DNA of 64,000 nt from Dyadobacter sp. 50-39 (GCA_001898145.1 MKSR01000012.1:1-64000), one strand, 5' to 3'; positions 25,789 through 35,841 are shown, counted from the stretch's first letter. The notes: generated by a model from the letters alone, not told the origin. Translations and numbers: made by a program.

Positions 25789-26946
25789 ATGGGAATGGGA
25801 CAGGAGCAAGGCCCGGGCCGCGTCACTCGTGAATCCAAATTAGACAGCATTCAGGTTCTGAGGGGCATCGCTGCATTGTACGTCACCGTTTACCATTTGA
25901 AGGATGTGATCCCGGCCGACGCCGCCTTCCGCAAGGAAATTGATTTCTTAGCCGGATCCGGCCCCGCCGGCGTTGCGCTGTTCTTCGTGATCAGCGGGTT
26001 TATCATGGTGTACATTACCCGCAATACCGTGCCTTCCGGGCGAAATATTTTCCGTTTTACAGCCAAGCGACTTATCCGCATCTGGCCTGCCTATACAGTC
26101 ATCACATTGGCCTATTGCCTGCTCCACAGCAGGGTTTCACCCAATCCTGAATGGCCCTCCGATCTTCTGCGAAGTCTTCTGTTTATTCCGCTCGACACTA
26201 CGGAACCGCCCTTCTACGGGTACGCCGTGCTGAATGTGGGATGGAGCCTCAACTACGAGATTTACTTCTATTTGCTGATAGCCGTGTCGATGCTTTTTGC
26301 GCGGTTGCGGTGGTACGCATTCTTCCTGATGATCGCCGTTACGCTGGTGGGCATTCCTACCTATTACGGGACCTTTACATTAAGAGCGGATAAAATGCAG
26401 AGCCTGGGAGCCCCGTATCTCAACATGATCACGAACCCGATCATCTGGAACTTCGTGTCGGGTGTATTTCTCGGGCTGGCCTATTACCACGAAGCGCTCC
26501 ATGACCGGATCAGGGCTTTCCTCTCGTGGAACTATATAGCACCGACGCTTCTGTGCCTGGCGATATGGCAATTTCTTGCGGGTTTTTTTGGCGGCTTCGG
26601 GCCATTTGAATGGGGATTCGGCTCGACGGCAATTTTCGCCGTATCCGTATTCCACTACCAGGAGCGCATTCAGCGGTTCCCTGCCTGGCTGGTACGCCTG
26701 GGTGATATGTCATTTTCCATCTACCTGCTGCATGTACCTATCGTAGTCGGGCTCGGGTTCCTGTTCCGCAAGCTGGGTTTCCCGGTTTTCAGCGAAGGCA
26801 CAGCGATGTTTTTCCTGTCGCTGTCCTTGACGCTCATCGCGTCGCGCATTTCCTACGAGCTCCTCGAACTCCGCCTTACTTCGTACCTCAGCCGGCGGCT
26901 TAACACCGGCAAAAAGCTGCCCGTGAGAGAGCACGCCGGCAGCTAG
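25789..26946 (+). CDS. Acyltransferase-3 family membrane protein
   Basis: A 385-residue inner-membrane acyltransferase with about ten hydrophobic segments. The family signature is clear: IQVLRGIAALYVTVYH (catalytic His, about residue 37), then FFVISGFIM and FTAKRLIRIWPAY. Near the C-terminus is LGDMSFSIYLLHVPIV. Members transfer acyl groups to exported polysaccharides, lipids or peptides. No sugar or transport gene is nearby to indicate the acceptor. Confidence 0.92.
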   Translation: MGMGQEQGPGRVTRESKLDSIQVLRGIAALYVTVYHLKDVIPADAAFRKEIDFLAGSGPAGVALFFVISGFIMVYITRNTVPSGRNIFRFTAKRLIRIWPAYTVITLAYCLLHSRVSPNPEWPSDLLRSLLFIPLDTTEPPFYGYAVLNVGWSLNYEIYFYLLIAVSMLFARLRWYAFFLMIAVTLVGIPTYYGTFTLRADKMQSLGAPYLNMITNPIIWNFVSGVFLGLAYYHEALHDRIRAFLSWNYIAPTLLCLAIWQFLAGFFGGFGPFEWGFGSTAIFAVSVFHYQERIQRFPAWLVRLGDMSFSIYLLHVPIVVGLGFLFRKLGFPVFSEGTAMFFLSLSLTLIASRISYELLELRLTSYLSRRLNTGKKLPVREHAGS

Positions 26947-26949
26947 GCA

Positions 26950-28056
26950 TCATAGTTTGACGTCCTCCACGGTTTTATAGGCATTGTTGGTGATCTGCCG
27001 CGGGTTCTGCGACCAAAGCCTTTTCATAAAACCTGCATAGCGCCCTATCACATATTCTTCCGGGTAGCTCAGATGATGCCCTTCAAGATTTTCGAAGTTG
27101 AGCTCAAAGGGTATTTTAAACTTTTTGAGTTGATCTGCCACGGGTTTCGCCCCTACCATTCCGGGATAAGTGGGGCAGGAAAGGAAAGTCCCTCCATAGT
27201 AGGGCAGCACATTATCCCCTATCCGCTGGAAAAACACCGTCGGCATGGCATTGGATGCATTGATATAATCACTTTTGAAAATCCCGTAACCCAGCTGGGT
27301 AAGCAGTGCGCGAACACGGAACGGGCTGTCGTCGGCCTTCGGGTCCAGGCGGCCCAATGCTTTGGTAATGCCCGGCGCCAGCGCCTCAAAGTCAGCTTCA
27401 TTCATATACACCAGTGCCGTCACCGTAATAGCCCCCGCGCTGCTGCCGGCGAGCATGATCTGCCGCGTATCAATACCGAACTCTTCTGCGCGGTCCACAA
27501 AGTAGTGAATGGCCGCATAGGTATCCTGCACCGCCCGGTACACGGCCCTTATGGCTTCCTGGCTATTGCCTCCGCAGGCATACTGCTCGCTCGCCCCGTT
27601 GAACCCCAGCCGGTAGTTGATCGACGCCGCCGCGTAACCGCGCTGCGCCAACCCCCGTGCTTTCACCATTTCATTGCCGAGGTCGCCGAACAGGAACGCC
27701 CCTTCGTGAACCATGAGCACAAACGGCCGGTACTTCAGGGTATCGTTGCCGGGCGCGACAAACTCGTAATTCAGGTCGGTGGCTTTGCCGCGGTAATCGG
27801 CTGCATTGCCAAAAATGCCCTTTGTCGTTTTGAGGTTGCTATCCGTAAAAATCTTGTCTGCCCCGAACCGGGCAGTATTGGCAAGGGAAGAATCCGGATT
27901 TTTGGCCGGAATCGTGTCGATGATCACGGTATCGGGCTTGACGGGCACCGTCGTATCCTGCCCGTTCCCGGTGGGTTCGGGGGACGGGTAGCGGCAGCTC
28001 AGCAAGATTCCGATCAGTATAACCAGACCATACGTCCGGTAAAGTTGCTTCAACAT
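26950..28056 (-). CDS. Secreted alpha/beta-hydrolase (carboxylesterase-like) lipoprotein
   Basis: A 368-residue protein from ATG 28056, chosen because it starts a lipoprotein signal (MLKQLYRTYGLVILIGILLSC); upstream ATG 28104 is not signal-like. The hydrolase domain has an oxyanion-hole motif LMVHEGAFLFGD, the nucleophile elbow MLAGSSAGA and a late catalytic His in EGHHLSYP. This resembles BD-FAE and carboxylesterase-type enzymes. It is convergent with the acyltransferase gene. Confidence 0.82.
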   Translation of the reverse strand: MLKQLYRTYGLVILIGILLSCRYPSPEPTGNGQDTTVPVKPDTVIIDTIPAKNPDSSLANTARFGADKIFTDSNLKTTKGIFGNAADYRGKATDLNYEFVAPGNDTLKYRPFVLMVHEGAFLFGDLGNEMVKARGLAQRGYAAASINYRLGFNGASEQYACGGNSQEAIRAVYRAVQDTYAAIHYFVDRAEEFGIDTRQIMLAGSSAGAITVTALVYMNEADFEALAPGITKALGRLDPKADDSPFRVRALLTQLGYGIFKSDYINASNAMPTVFFQRIGDNVLPYYGGTFLSCPTYPGMVGAKPVADQLKKFKIPFELNFENLEGHHLSYPEEYVIGRYAGFMKRLWSQNPRQITNNAYKTVEDVKL

Positions 28057-28211
28057 TTGTAGGGTTAATAGTACTGGTACTGCCTCATCAGATGGTGGAA
28101 ACACAACGACCGCCCGGCAAGATAGCCCGGCGGTCGATTTACTTTCCGTGCAATCTCTACGCGAAATTACGCTGTTTTCACAATAGATGTTTCACCCTCA
28201 AAGCGATTGAC

Positions 28212-28421
28212 TTAATTATTTACGCTTTTTCTGATGCTGCTCGAATCCGTCTTGGTTTCCTGCTCTGGCTGATGGTAGAAATATCCCTCCGTTTTGTTCT
28301 TTTTTGCCACATCCGCCTGTTCCTTTTCGGTGTTGCCCTTTTGCATGGGTTTACCACACGATATCACGAACAGGAACAGGACTACTCCGGTGATAATGCC
28401 TATGGCTATGACCTTTTTCAT
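28212..28421 (-). CDS. Small putative lipoprotein or membrane protein, 69 aa
   Basis: The N-terminus is a signal/anchor helix (MKKVIAIGIITGVVLFLFVI) ending in SCGK, a plausible lipobox. The remaining 45 residues are polar and Lys/Gln/Glu-rich. No family is recognised. It shows Bacteroidota-like composition and a good start. Confidence 0.6.
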   Translation of the reverse strand: MKKVIAIGIITGVVLFLFVISCGKPMQKGNTEKEQADVAKKNKTEGYFYHQPEQETKTDSSSIRKSVNN

Positions 28422-28563
28422 GATTGATACCCGTTTAGTTTGTTGATTTTCAAAATCGGGTCCATTACAAAAAAGATACCAGCACCAACCGCCAGCAATC
28501 CGGCCGAAATGCTGCTGGTACGGTTTTTACATAAGTACGGCAAACCACCCACTATGTAAAGTC

Positions 28564-28743
28564 ATGGATATCATCATATTTCTCAAAGCAATCGGTAACC
28601 TTTTGTTCGCAGCGATACTGTTGCTGGCAGTAGCATTCTCTTCCGCGTTTTCGATATTGACCTATATGTTCCGCGGCTCCCGGCTGTCGGTAGCGGGAAT
28701 CAAAAACCTCGTAAGACGAAAGTATACGTCGCGCCGATACTAA
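28564..28743 (+). CDS. Small membrane protein, 59 aa
   Basis: The frame MDIIIFLKAIGNLLFAAILL... has one long hydrophobic segment (about 3-37) followed by a basic tail rich in Arg/Lys. Its TAA overlaps the TAG of the convergent response-regulator gene by two bases. No family is recognised. Similar short basic-tailed membrane proteins are common in this phylum. Confidence 0.5.
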   Translation: MDIIIFLKAIGNLLFAAILLLAVAFSSAFSILTYMFRGSRLSVAGIKNLVRRKYTSRRY

Positions 28744-29204
28744 GACAATAGATTTTGACGGAGCAGGAATTCCAGCTGGCCGTTGACATCGATCAGCTTT
28801 TCGATCAGCTCCTTGTTTTCTTCCCGCAAGTGGAAAATTTCGTAGGCATTCTTGATAATGATGCGAAGCTGCTGCTCGTCCCAGGGCTTGTTGAGATAGT
28901 AGTAGATATGCCCTTTGTTTACGGCGTCGATCACCGCCGTGATGTCGGTGTAACCCGTGAGCAGGATACGTACCGGATCTGCATAATCCTTTAAGACTTC
29001 GATCAGGAAATCCACACCTGTCATTTCAGGCATGCGCTGGTCTGTAATAATTACATGTACAACATTGTGCTTTAAAAGTTCAAGGCCTTCACGCCCCGAT
29101 GTAGCGATTAAAATGTTGAAGTCTCTTCTGAAAGCGGCCTTGAATGAGTTGAGGTTGTTGATTTCATCATCCACATAGAGTACGCTTATTTTTCCTTTTT
29201 CCAT
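28740..29204 (-). CDS. Response regulator (receiver domain with helical tail)
   Basis: A 154-residue receiver: acidic pocket VDDE (11-14), phospho-acceptor Asp55 in ITDQRMP, switch Thr in LLTGYTD and Lys in NKPWDE. A short coiled-coil tail follows (about 122-154) and there is no DNA-binding domain. It closely resembles the receiver of the hybrid protein at 34743-35834: same Asp55 position, DQRMP, TG(Y/H)TD and KPWD. It may be phosphorylated by the kinases of the operon that starts 390 bp away on the opposite strand. Confidence 0.93.
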   Translation of the reverse strand: MEKGKISVLYVDDEINNLNSFKAAFRRDFNILIATSGREGLELLKHNVVHVIITDQRMPEMTGVDFLIEVLKDYADPVRILLTGYTDITAVIDAVNKGHIYYYLNKPWDEQQLRIIIKNAYEIFHLREENKELIEKLIDVNGQLEFLLRQNLLS

Positions 29205-29593
29205 CCTGAATACTTGGTGCTTGACGGTTTCAGGCCCCTACCCGAAACCGAACTAATTGATAATATTATAATATTAATTCTATATTCGCATCAATAGCCA
29301 CAGCTCTTTCGACAAATATTTTAAGCGCGGCACAGGCACAAGCTTCTGCTAATAAGGGAATTTTACAGGCAACCGTCCAAATATTTTGTCCCCCATTGAA
29401 CCAGAGGTTAGTTTTACAAAAATAAATTCAGCAATTTGTGTAATTATTGAAGCGAGTAAAAATGCGTGAATATACGAGATTCAGGGTATGAGATAGCCGT
29501 TTAATTCAATTTTATACGAAGATCGGCACAATTTTGTGATTTGTTAAATCAGGCCACGGCCCATTGAAGGACAGGCTTCACAATTATTCTAAA
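29205..29593. other. Divergent intergenic region between the receiver gene and the Rv1355c-type operon
   Basis: About 390 bp of AT-rich sequence without a convincing gene. It holds an AT palindrome near 29260 (ATAATATTATAATATTAATT) and must contain promoters for both directions, but I see no clear -33/-7 pair. Confidence 0.4.
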
Positions 29594-31876
29594 ATGCACC
29601 ATTACATAGAAATCAACGATACTTATAAACCGGTTTTCATCCCCAAAGAGCGCCACGCAGATAAAGCAAATTTCCTCTCCTTCATTGAAGAATACCGCGG
29701 CAAGACCATCCTGGATTTGTTTGCTTCCCAGAAACAAGAACTTATCCGAATCCGACATCCCAAAAAACGGCTCACCGCTGCGGAAACAGAACAGAAATAC
29801 CGCGAATGGACCGATGGCAAAGATATTGATGCTGAGGGGGTATGGGTGTACTATCCCTGGTCGCAACGGCTGCTGCACCTGGTAGATGAAGCGGAGTTTA
29901 CAGCGCTCCGGACCAGCCGTAACCAGTACAAAATCACACCCGACGAGCAGCTGGAACTCTCCCGGCGTACGATCGGCATTATCGGGCTGTCGGTAGGGCA
30001 CTCCGTAGCGCTCAGCATTGCCACCGAACGGGCATGCGGAAAGTTGAAACTCGCTGATTTCGACACCATTGAACTCAGTAACCTTAATCGTATACGTACG
30101 GGGCTTCACAACATCGGGGTTAACAAATGCATTGTTACCGCCCGCGAAATCGCTGAGATCGATCCGTTCCTGGAAATCGAATGCTTCCCGGAAGGTATTA
30201 CCAAAGAAAATCTCGACGGTTTTCTGCTTGATGGCGGAAAACTGGACATTCTGGTGGATGAATGCGACGACATCGCATTGAAAATCAATGCCCGGCTCCG
30301 CGCCGCCCAGCTCGCCATTCCGGTTGTGATGGAAACCAGCGACCGGGGCATGCTGGATGTAGAAAGGTTTGATAATGAGCCAGAAAGACCAATTTTCCAC
30401 GGTTACCTGCAAGGGCTCCCGCTCGATAAATTCGAACAGATTTCCGAAGAAGACCGCCTGCCGCTTGTGCTAAGGATCGTGAATGCGATCAACGGCTCCA
30501 AAAGAGGCAAGGTTTCGCTGGTGGAAATAGGGCAAAGCATTGGAACCTGGCCGCAGCTGGCCAGCGCCGTGACGCTCGGAGGCGGTGTGGTAACCGATGT
30601 CTGCCGCCGCATCCTGCTCGGCCAGTTTCACGAGTCGGGCCGGTATTACATCGATCTGGAACAGCTCGTGGGTGATAAATCGGAGAAGCCGCAAGGTGCG
30701 TTCCGCCACAACCCGCATGCTCCTTTCGACTTCGCGGAGGCCGTTCGTATAGCTGAGTCGTTACCGCCTTCACAGGCGGATTCCATTGCCGAAAGTACGC
30801 TCACAGATATTGTGAATGCGGCATGCCAGGCCCCCTCCACGGGCAACGACCAACCCTGGAAATGGGTATATCACCACAGCAGATTATTCCTCTTTCACGA
30901 CCGTTTTCGATCATTCTCCTTCGGGGATTTCGACCAGATCGCTTCCAATATTTCTTTCGGCGCTTCATACGAGAATATATTACTAAAAGCCCATCAGGCC
31001 GGCCTCGGTGTGAAGGCCCTACTTTTCCCGCTGGGAGATGGATCGCCCCTCATCGCCGCGATCGATTTTGTTCAGAACGACGCTGCGGCCGAAGCTGTGT
31101 ACGCCCCCGAGTCGGTGGGCGTCATTTATGACCGCTGCACGAACCGCAATCCATCGATAGCCGTACCTATCCCCGAAGCTGTTTTTCAGCAACTGAAAGA
31201 GGCAGCTGAAAGCGTCGACGGTGCCCAATTCCACTATTTTTCCGATAAAGAACAGATCATGGCGATTGGCGGCATCATCGGCGAATGCGACCGTGTGCGC
31301 CTGCTGAACCCGGAGGGGCACTATGATTTCGTACACCGCGAAATGAAATGGACGCCTTCCGAAGCCGAGCTGTCCAGGGACGGGATCGATGTACGCACGC
31401 TTGGGCTCAACAATGCGCAGATAGCCGCGCTTTCGATCATCCGCGACCGTGAAATTTCGCAGACATTAAAAGGCGTCCAGGGCGGCGGTGCATTGGTGGA
31501 TGCTGCGCTCAGATCGGTCAGTACGGCCTCTGCGCTGGGTATGATCACCATGCCGAAATACAGTTACGAGAATTTTTTCAAGGGCGGAATGGCCATGCAG
31601 CGCCTGTGGCTTCGCGCCGAACAATTGCAATTTGCGATCCATCCATTAATTTCCCCGTTTTATTTGTTCCCTCGAATTACCAGGGGCAACAATGCCGGCC
31701 TCGACGAAGCCGAAGCGGCAAGATTAAGTACATTAAGAAAGAGATTCATGGAACTGGTTCCGTATGGTGAGGACGTGGCGGAAGTGTTCTTATTTAAAAT
31801 AGCACAGGCGGAGAAGCCCGGGATCAAAAGTTACCGATTGCCGTTAAACGAAACACTTTTTATTGTAAACCCATAG
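29594..31876 (+). CDS. Rv1355c-type fusion: E1/ThiF-like domain plus nitroreductase domain
   Basis: A 760-residue two-part protein from ATG 29594 (MHHYIEINDTYKP). The N-terminal third (about 120-300) is an E1/ThiF/MoeB-like Rossmann domain: TIGIIGLSVGHSVALSIA, DFDTIELSNLNR (the ThiF D-x-(V/I)-E-x-S-N-L-x-R pattern) and LVDECDDIALK. The C-terminal half (about 400-740) is nitroreductase-like: AACQAPSTGNDQPWKW (FMN-contacting Ser/Asn region), then ISFGASYENILLKAHQAGLG. Known families adenylate C-termini (E1) and reduce flavin-linked substrates (nitroreductase); the joint substrate is unknown. It heads an operon with a GNAT-like protein 6 nt downstream and histidine kinases. Confidence 0.85.
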   Translation: MHHYIEINDTYKPVFIPKERHADKANFLSFIEEYRGKTILDLFASQKQELIRIRHPKKRLTAAETEQKYREWTDGKDIDAEGVWVYYPWSQRLLHLVDEAEFTALRTSRNQYKITPDEQLELSRRTIGIIGLSVGHSVALSIATERACGKLKLADFDTIELSNLNRIRTGLHNIGVNKCIVTAREIAEIDPFLEIECFPEGITKENLDGFLLDGGKLDILVDECDDIALKINARLRAAQLAIPVVMETSDRGMLDVERFDNEPERPIFHGYLQGLPLDKFEQISEEDRLPLVLRIVNAINGSKRGKVSLVEIGQSIGTWPQLASAVTLGGGVVTDVCRRILLGQFHESGRYYIDLEQLVGDKSEKPQGAFRHNPHAPFDFAEAVRIAESLPPSQADSIAESTLTDIVNAACQAPSTGNDQPWKWVYHHSRLFLFHDRFRSFSFGDFDQIASNISFGASYENILLKAHQAGLGVKALLFPLGDGSPLIAAIDFVQNDAAAEAVYAPESVGVIYDRCTNRNPSIAVPIPEAVFQQLKEAAESVDGAQFHYFSDKEQIMAIGGIIGECDRVRLLNPEGHYDFVHREMKWTPSEAELSRDGIDVRTLGLNNAQIAALSIIRDREISQTLKGVQGGGALVDAALRSVSTASALGMITMPKYSYENFFKGGMAMQRLWLRAEQLQFAIHPLISPFYLFPRITRGNNAGLDEAEAARLSTLRKRFMELVPYGEDVAEVFLFKIAQAEKPGIKSYRLPLNETLFIVNP

Positions 31877-31882
31877 CAGTAC

Positions 31883-32575
31883 ATGGTAGCACATATTAAA
31901 GCATACCGTGCACCGGATGATGTGGAAACGAGCCTTAGATATGTAGACGGGCACCGTAAGGTACTGGAAGCATACGGCGTGAAGCAGGTGACATCGGCCA
32001 ATCACACCTGGTTGGAGGATCCGAATACTTATGTGATCATCGTGCAATCGGAAGACGGAAGAGACATTTATGGCGGTACCAGGGTGCAAGTACGCTCGGC
32101 GAACCTGAAAATGCCCATGGAAGATGCGATTGCGAAGATCGACAAGAGCATTTACAGCTATGTCGACAAGATCGGCGACTATAACGTAGCGGAATTTTGC
32201 GGGCTTTTCAATTCCAAAGAGGTGGCCGGTTATGGTATCGGCAGCGTATACCTGGGAAGAACGGCAATGGCTATCGCATCGAAAGTGGGAATAAAGTACT
32301 TAATGGGCCTGTGCTCCCCTATCACCCTGGTGATTAGCCAGCGAATCGGCTTTGAAGTGCTTACCGACCTGGGGAATAACGGAACATTTTATTATCCCAA
32401 AGAAGGTTTGATCGCCACCTCCCTGATCGCCAGGGACCTGATCAACCTGCCTTTTGCCACAGACGAGGAACGTGAAAAAATATTCAGCCTGAGAGAAAAC
32501 CCCACGCAAACCGTCGTTGAAACCGGCCGCCGCGGGGACCTGACCATAATTTACGATATCAATACATGGATGTAA
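31883..32575 (+). CDS. GNAT-like acyltransferase (FeeM/N-acyl amino acid synthase-like)
   Basis: A 230-residue protein with a GNAT-type core. The second half shows the fold's order: a strand ending in VAEFCGLF, GYGIGSVYLGRTAMAIASKV (acyl-CoA loop and helix), KYLMGLCSP, and QRIGFEVLTDLG as the final '+GF' motif. The N-terminal half is beta-rich. It resembles N-acyl amino acid synthases and autoinducer-synthase-like GNATs more than small acetyltransferases, but that placement is tentative. It overlaps the kinase gene by 10 bp, so a product or modification could feed into the kinase; this is inference. Confidence 0.6.
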   Translation: MVAHIKAYRAPDDVETSLRYVDGHRKVLEAYGVKQVTSANHTWLEDPNTYVIIVQSEDGRDIYGGTRVQVRSANLKMPMEDAIAKIDKSIYSYVDKIGDYNVAEFCGLFNSKEVAGYGIGSVYLGRTAMAIASKVGIKYLMGLCSPITLVISQRIGFEVLTDLGNNGTFYYPKEGLIATSLIARDLINLPFATDEEREKIFSLRENPTQTVVETGRRGDLTIIYDINTWM

Positions 32576-34746
32576 AGTTCTACCGTGCGATGATTGGAAA
32601 CCTCCTGCTATGCATAAGCATGCTCAACAGCGCTTACGCCGGGGAGGTTGTGTTCAAAGGGACGGATGTGACGATCGGCAAGCAGGTGGAAATCCTGGAA
32701 GACACCTCGGCGGCAATGACGGTCGATGAGGTCAAAGCCCACGGAAAGTTTATTCCCAGTACCGAGGAAACGCCCAATTTCGGGGTGAGCGCTTCGACAT
32801 TCTGGGTACGTCTCCAAATCCGCAACAACAGCGATGAAGACAACATCTTCCTCGAACTCGCCTATCCCCGCATCGAATCGGCCACCCTTTATTCAACGGA
32901 GCGCGGCAAGGAAAAAAAAGAAACCATTTCGTGGAACGACGCATTTGACAAGCGTCGTGTCAAACACGAGAATATCGTCTTTAAACTGGACATTCCCCGG
33001 AAGACGGCCCAAACCTACTATTTGCAGATCCATGGGAGCGAGCAGATCGTTGTCCCGCTCATCGTCCGCAGCGAGATGGGTCTTTTCCAGTTTGCATTGA
33101 CCAACGAAATCATTTCCGGTATCCACATCGGAGTGCTTTTCGTGATGATGCTCTATAACTTCTTCGTTTACTTTTCGATCCGGGAGAAAAGCTATCTGTA
33201 CTACGTGCTGTATATCCTGTTCATAGGACTAACCCAAACTACGATTACGGGTTATACATTCAAGTTCCTGTGGCCGGACACACCTGCTTTCAACGAATAT
33301 TCTATCATTCTCTTTCCCGCCCTGGCCGGAAGCTTTGCGTTGTTGTTTTTCCAGAACTTCCTCCATATCCGGGAACGCTCAGTCACCAATCACCGCATCA
33401 TCCTGGCAATCATCTTCACTTACGGCGTAGCGGTGGTTTTAAATCTGCTGGGGCTGAATATGGTAAGCTACCGCATTATCGACCTCCTCGCACCTTCCGC
33501 GGCACTTTTCGCATTGGGCGTGGCACTGATGCTATCCCTCGAGGGTTACCGGCCGGCGAAGTTCTTCCTGGTAGCCTGGCTGATATTCCTGGTCGGGATC
33601 GTGCTTTATTCGCTCCGTAACCTTAACTTACTGCCTTACAACAGCTTTACCAACTACACGATGCAGGCGGGTACCGCCATTGAGGTGATATTGCTGTCGT
33701 TTGCACTGGCAGATAAGATCAACATTTTCAAAAAAGAGAAAGAGATATCCCAGGCCCAGGCACTGCGCATTTCGATGGAAAACGAGAAGATTATCCTCGA
33801 ACAGAATGCTTTCCTCGAAAAGAGCGTCATCGAGCGTACGGCGGAGTTACAGTTTGCCAATACGGAACTCAACCTCGCGCTGACCAAGTTGAAAGACGCC
33901 CAGACACAGCTCCTCGACTCGGAGAAGATGGCGTCGCTCGGTCAGCTTACGGCGGGTATTGCACACGAGATCAACAACCCGATCAACTTCGTAAGCTCCA
34001 ATATCCGGCCGCTGCGCAGGGACATCGACGACGTTCTGGAAATCCTCGACTCCTACGATGGCATCCGGGAGATCGACTCGATCGAAGGGCTTCAGGGCAA
34101 GGTGAAGGAGATCGAGCAATTGAAATCGGACCTCGACCTGGATTACCTCAAAACGGAACTCGGCACCCTGCTGAAAGGCATGGAAGACGGCGCCCACAGG
34201 ACCGTCGAGATCGTGAAAGGGCTTAAAATATTCTCGCGGGTCGATGAAAGCGACCTCAACCTGGTCAATGTGAATGAGGGAATCGAATCCACACTCATCA
34301 TTCTCAATTACCAGATGGGCAGTTCGATTACGCTCGTGAAAGAGCTGGGCAATATACCAAGTATTGAATGCTACGCGGGCAAGCTCAATCAGGTGTTCAT
34401 GAATATCCTGACCAACTCGATCTACGCCCTGCAAAAAGAGAAACCGGAGGGTAAAACTCCGACCATCTGGGTAAAATCCTGGCTGAAAGACCCTGAAAAC
34501 GTGGCGATCTCGATTCGCGACAATGGGCCGGGCATGACGCCGGAGGTACGGGCCAAAATTTTCGAACCGTTCTTTACCACCAAGCAGGTAGGCGATGGTA
34601 CCGGTTTGGGACTTTCAATTGTCTTTAAAATTATCGAAGTTCACAGCGGTAACATTCAAGTTAACACGGAAGTAGGAGAAGGAACAGAATTTTTGATCAC
34701 ACTGCCGGTTAAAAGAAAAGTACGCCCAATCCCTGATTTTCAATGA
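32566..34746 (+). CDS. 7TM-DISM sensor histidine kinase
   Basis: A 726-residue kinase: signal peptide (about 1-25), an extracytoplasmic 7TMR-DISMED2-like beta-domain (30-180, FWVRLQIRNNSDEDNIFLEL), seven membrane helices (about 185-385) and a coiled coil (390-450). HisKA follows with the phospho-acceptor His467 in AGIAHEINNPINF. The HATPase domain shows the N-box ILTNSIYAL, IRDNGPGMTPE and GTGLGLSIV. 7TM-DISM kinases often sense small carbohydrate-like ligands. Its stop overlaps the next start (ATGA). Confidence 0.95.
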   Translation: MDVKFYRAMIGNLLLCISMLNSAYAGEVVFKGTDVTIGKQVEILEDTSAAMTVDEVKAHGKFIPSTEETPNFGVSASTFWVRLQIRNNSDEDNIFLELAYPRIESATLYSTERGKEKKETISWNDAFDKRRVKHENIVFKLDIPRKTAQTYYLQIHGSEQIVVPLIVRSEMGLFQFALTNEIISGIHIGVLFVMMLYNFFVYFSIREKSYLYYVLYILFIGLTQTTITGYTFKFLWPDTPAFNEYSIILFPALAGSFALLFFQNFLHIRERSVTNHRIILAIIFTYGVAVVLNLLGLNMVSYRIIDLLAPSAALFALGVALMLSLEGYRPAKFFLVAWLIFLVGIVLYSLRNLNLLPYNSFTNYTMQAGTAIEVILLSFALADKINIFKKEKEISQAQALRISMENEKIILEQNAFLEKSVIERTAELQFANTELNLALTKLKDAQTQLLDSEKMASLGQLTAGIAHEINNPINFVSSNIRPLRRDIDDVLEILDSYDGIREIDSIEGLQGKVKEIEQLKSDLDLDYLKTELGTLLKGMEDGAHRTVEIVKGLKIFSRVDESDLNLVNVNEGIESTLIILNYQMGSSITLVKELGNIPSIECYAGKLNQVFMNILTNSIYALQKEKPEGKTPTIWVKSWLKDPENVAISIRDNGPGMTPEVRAKIFEPFFTTKQVGDGTGLGLSIVFKIIEVHSGNIQVNTEVGEGTEFLITLPVKRKVRPIPDFQ

Positions 34747-35834
34747 GCGAAAAAGCTATCACCATTCTGTACATTGACGACGAGGAGCACAACCTGCATT
34801 CGTTCAAGGCCTCCTTCCGGAAGCAGTACGATATCACGATTACTTCATCGGTGGTAGAAGCAGAGCAGTTGCTGGATGAAAAGGATTTCTGTATCATCCT
34901 GGCAGACCAGCGAATGCCGGTTATGACAGGAGTACAATTCTTCGAGAAAATCAGGACGAAGTTCCCAAAACCGATACGTATCCTCATTACCGGCCACACC
35001 GACATCGGGGCGGCGATCGATGCGATCAACAAAGGGGAAGTTTTCAGGTTTATCGACAAACCCTGGGACTATAACTATGTTGAAAATGCAATTTCAAACG
35101 CATACGATATTTATAAGACCCGGGAGGACCTGAAGCAGCGCAACATCGAACTGCAAAAAGCGAATGAAGAACTCGACAAGTTCGTGTACAGCGCTTCTCA
35201 TGACCTGCGCGCACCGCTGATGTCGGTGCTGGGCATCGTGAATCTTGCATTGCTGGAAGACGATGTCAAGTCCCAGAACGAATACCTCGAACTGATCCGG
35301 CAGTCGGTAAAGAAGCTGGACACGTTCATTATCAACATCATAGACTACTACAAAAATGCACGCGGGGTACCCGTCGTAACCGATATCAGCTTCGAGGAGC
35401 TGGTTACCGAAGTGCAGGCCACCATCCAATACCTGCCCGAATACGGCAATCTGAAAATGACGACGGACATCCGGCAGGAAGGCATATTCCATTCCGACGT
35501 GATGAAGCTGCGGATCATTTTCAATAACCTCATCAACAACGCGATCAAGTTTCAGGATAAGTCCAAGCCAAGCCCGTTTGTCCATCTGACCGTCAAATCG
35601 ACGGATTCCAATGCCTGTATCATCGTGGAAGACAACGGTACCGGCATCAAGGAGTCGGATCAGGACAAAATTTTTAAAATGTTCTACCGGGCCGGTGCTA
35701 CCAACAGCGGCTCAGGGATAGGACTTTACATCGTGCATGAGGCGATCTCTAAATTGGGAGGGGAAATTAGCGTAACTTCAAAAATCGGACAGGGTAGTAT
35801 TTTTGAAATCAACATTCCTTCTATTAACAAATAA
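34743..35834 (+). CDS. Receiver-histidine kinase hybrid
   Basis: A 363-residue protein with an N-terminal receiver (1-122; DD12-13, Asp55 in LADQRMP, ITGHTD, DKPWD), a short coiled coil, then a HisKA domain with His153 in YSASHDLRAPLMSVLG. A HATPase domain follows (FNNLINNAIKF, VEDNGTGI, GSGIGLYIV). There is no membrane segment, so it acts in the cytoplasm as a phosphorelay intermediate below the 7TM kinase. It overlaps that gene by 4 bp. Confidence 0.95.
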   Translation: MSEKAITILYIDDEEHNLHSFKASFRKQYDITITSSVVEAEQLLDEKDFCIILADQRMPVMTGVQFFEKIRTKFPKPIRILITGHTDIGAAIDAINKGEVFRFIDKPWDYNYVENAISNAYDIYKTREDLKQRNIELQKANEELDKFVYSASHDLRAPLMSVLGIVNLALLEDDVKSQNEYLELIRQSVKKLDTFIINIIDYYKNARGVPVVTDISFEELVTEVQATIQYLPEYGNLKMTTDIRQEGIFHSDVMKLRIIFNNLINNAIKFQDKSKPSPFVHLTVKSTDSNACIIVEDNGTGIKESDQDKIFKMFYRAGATNSGSGIGLYIVHEAISKLGGEISVTSKIGQGSIFEINIPSINK

Positions 35835-35841
35835 ACCCGAC

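Noticed and set aside
29549-30412. Long minus-strand frame (287 codons) opposite the Rv1355c-type gene
   Set aside because: Antisense shadow; the plus-strand protein has clear E1/ThiF motifs throughout.
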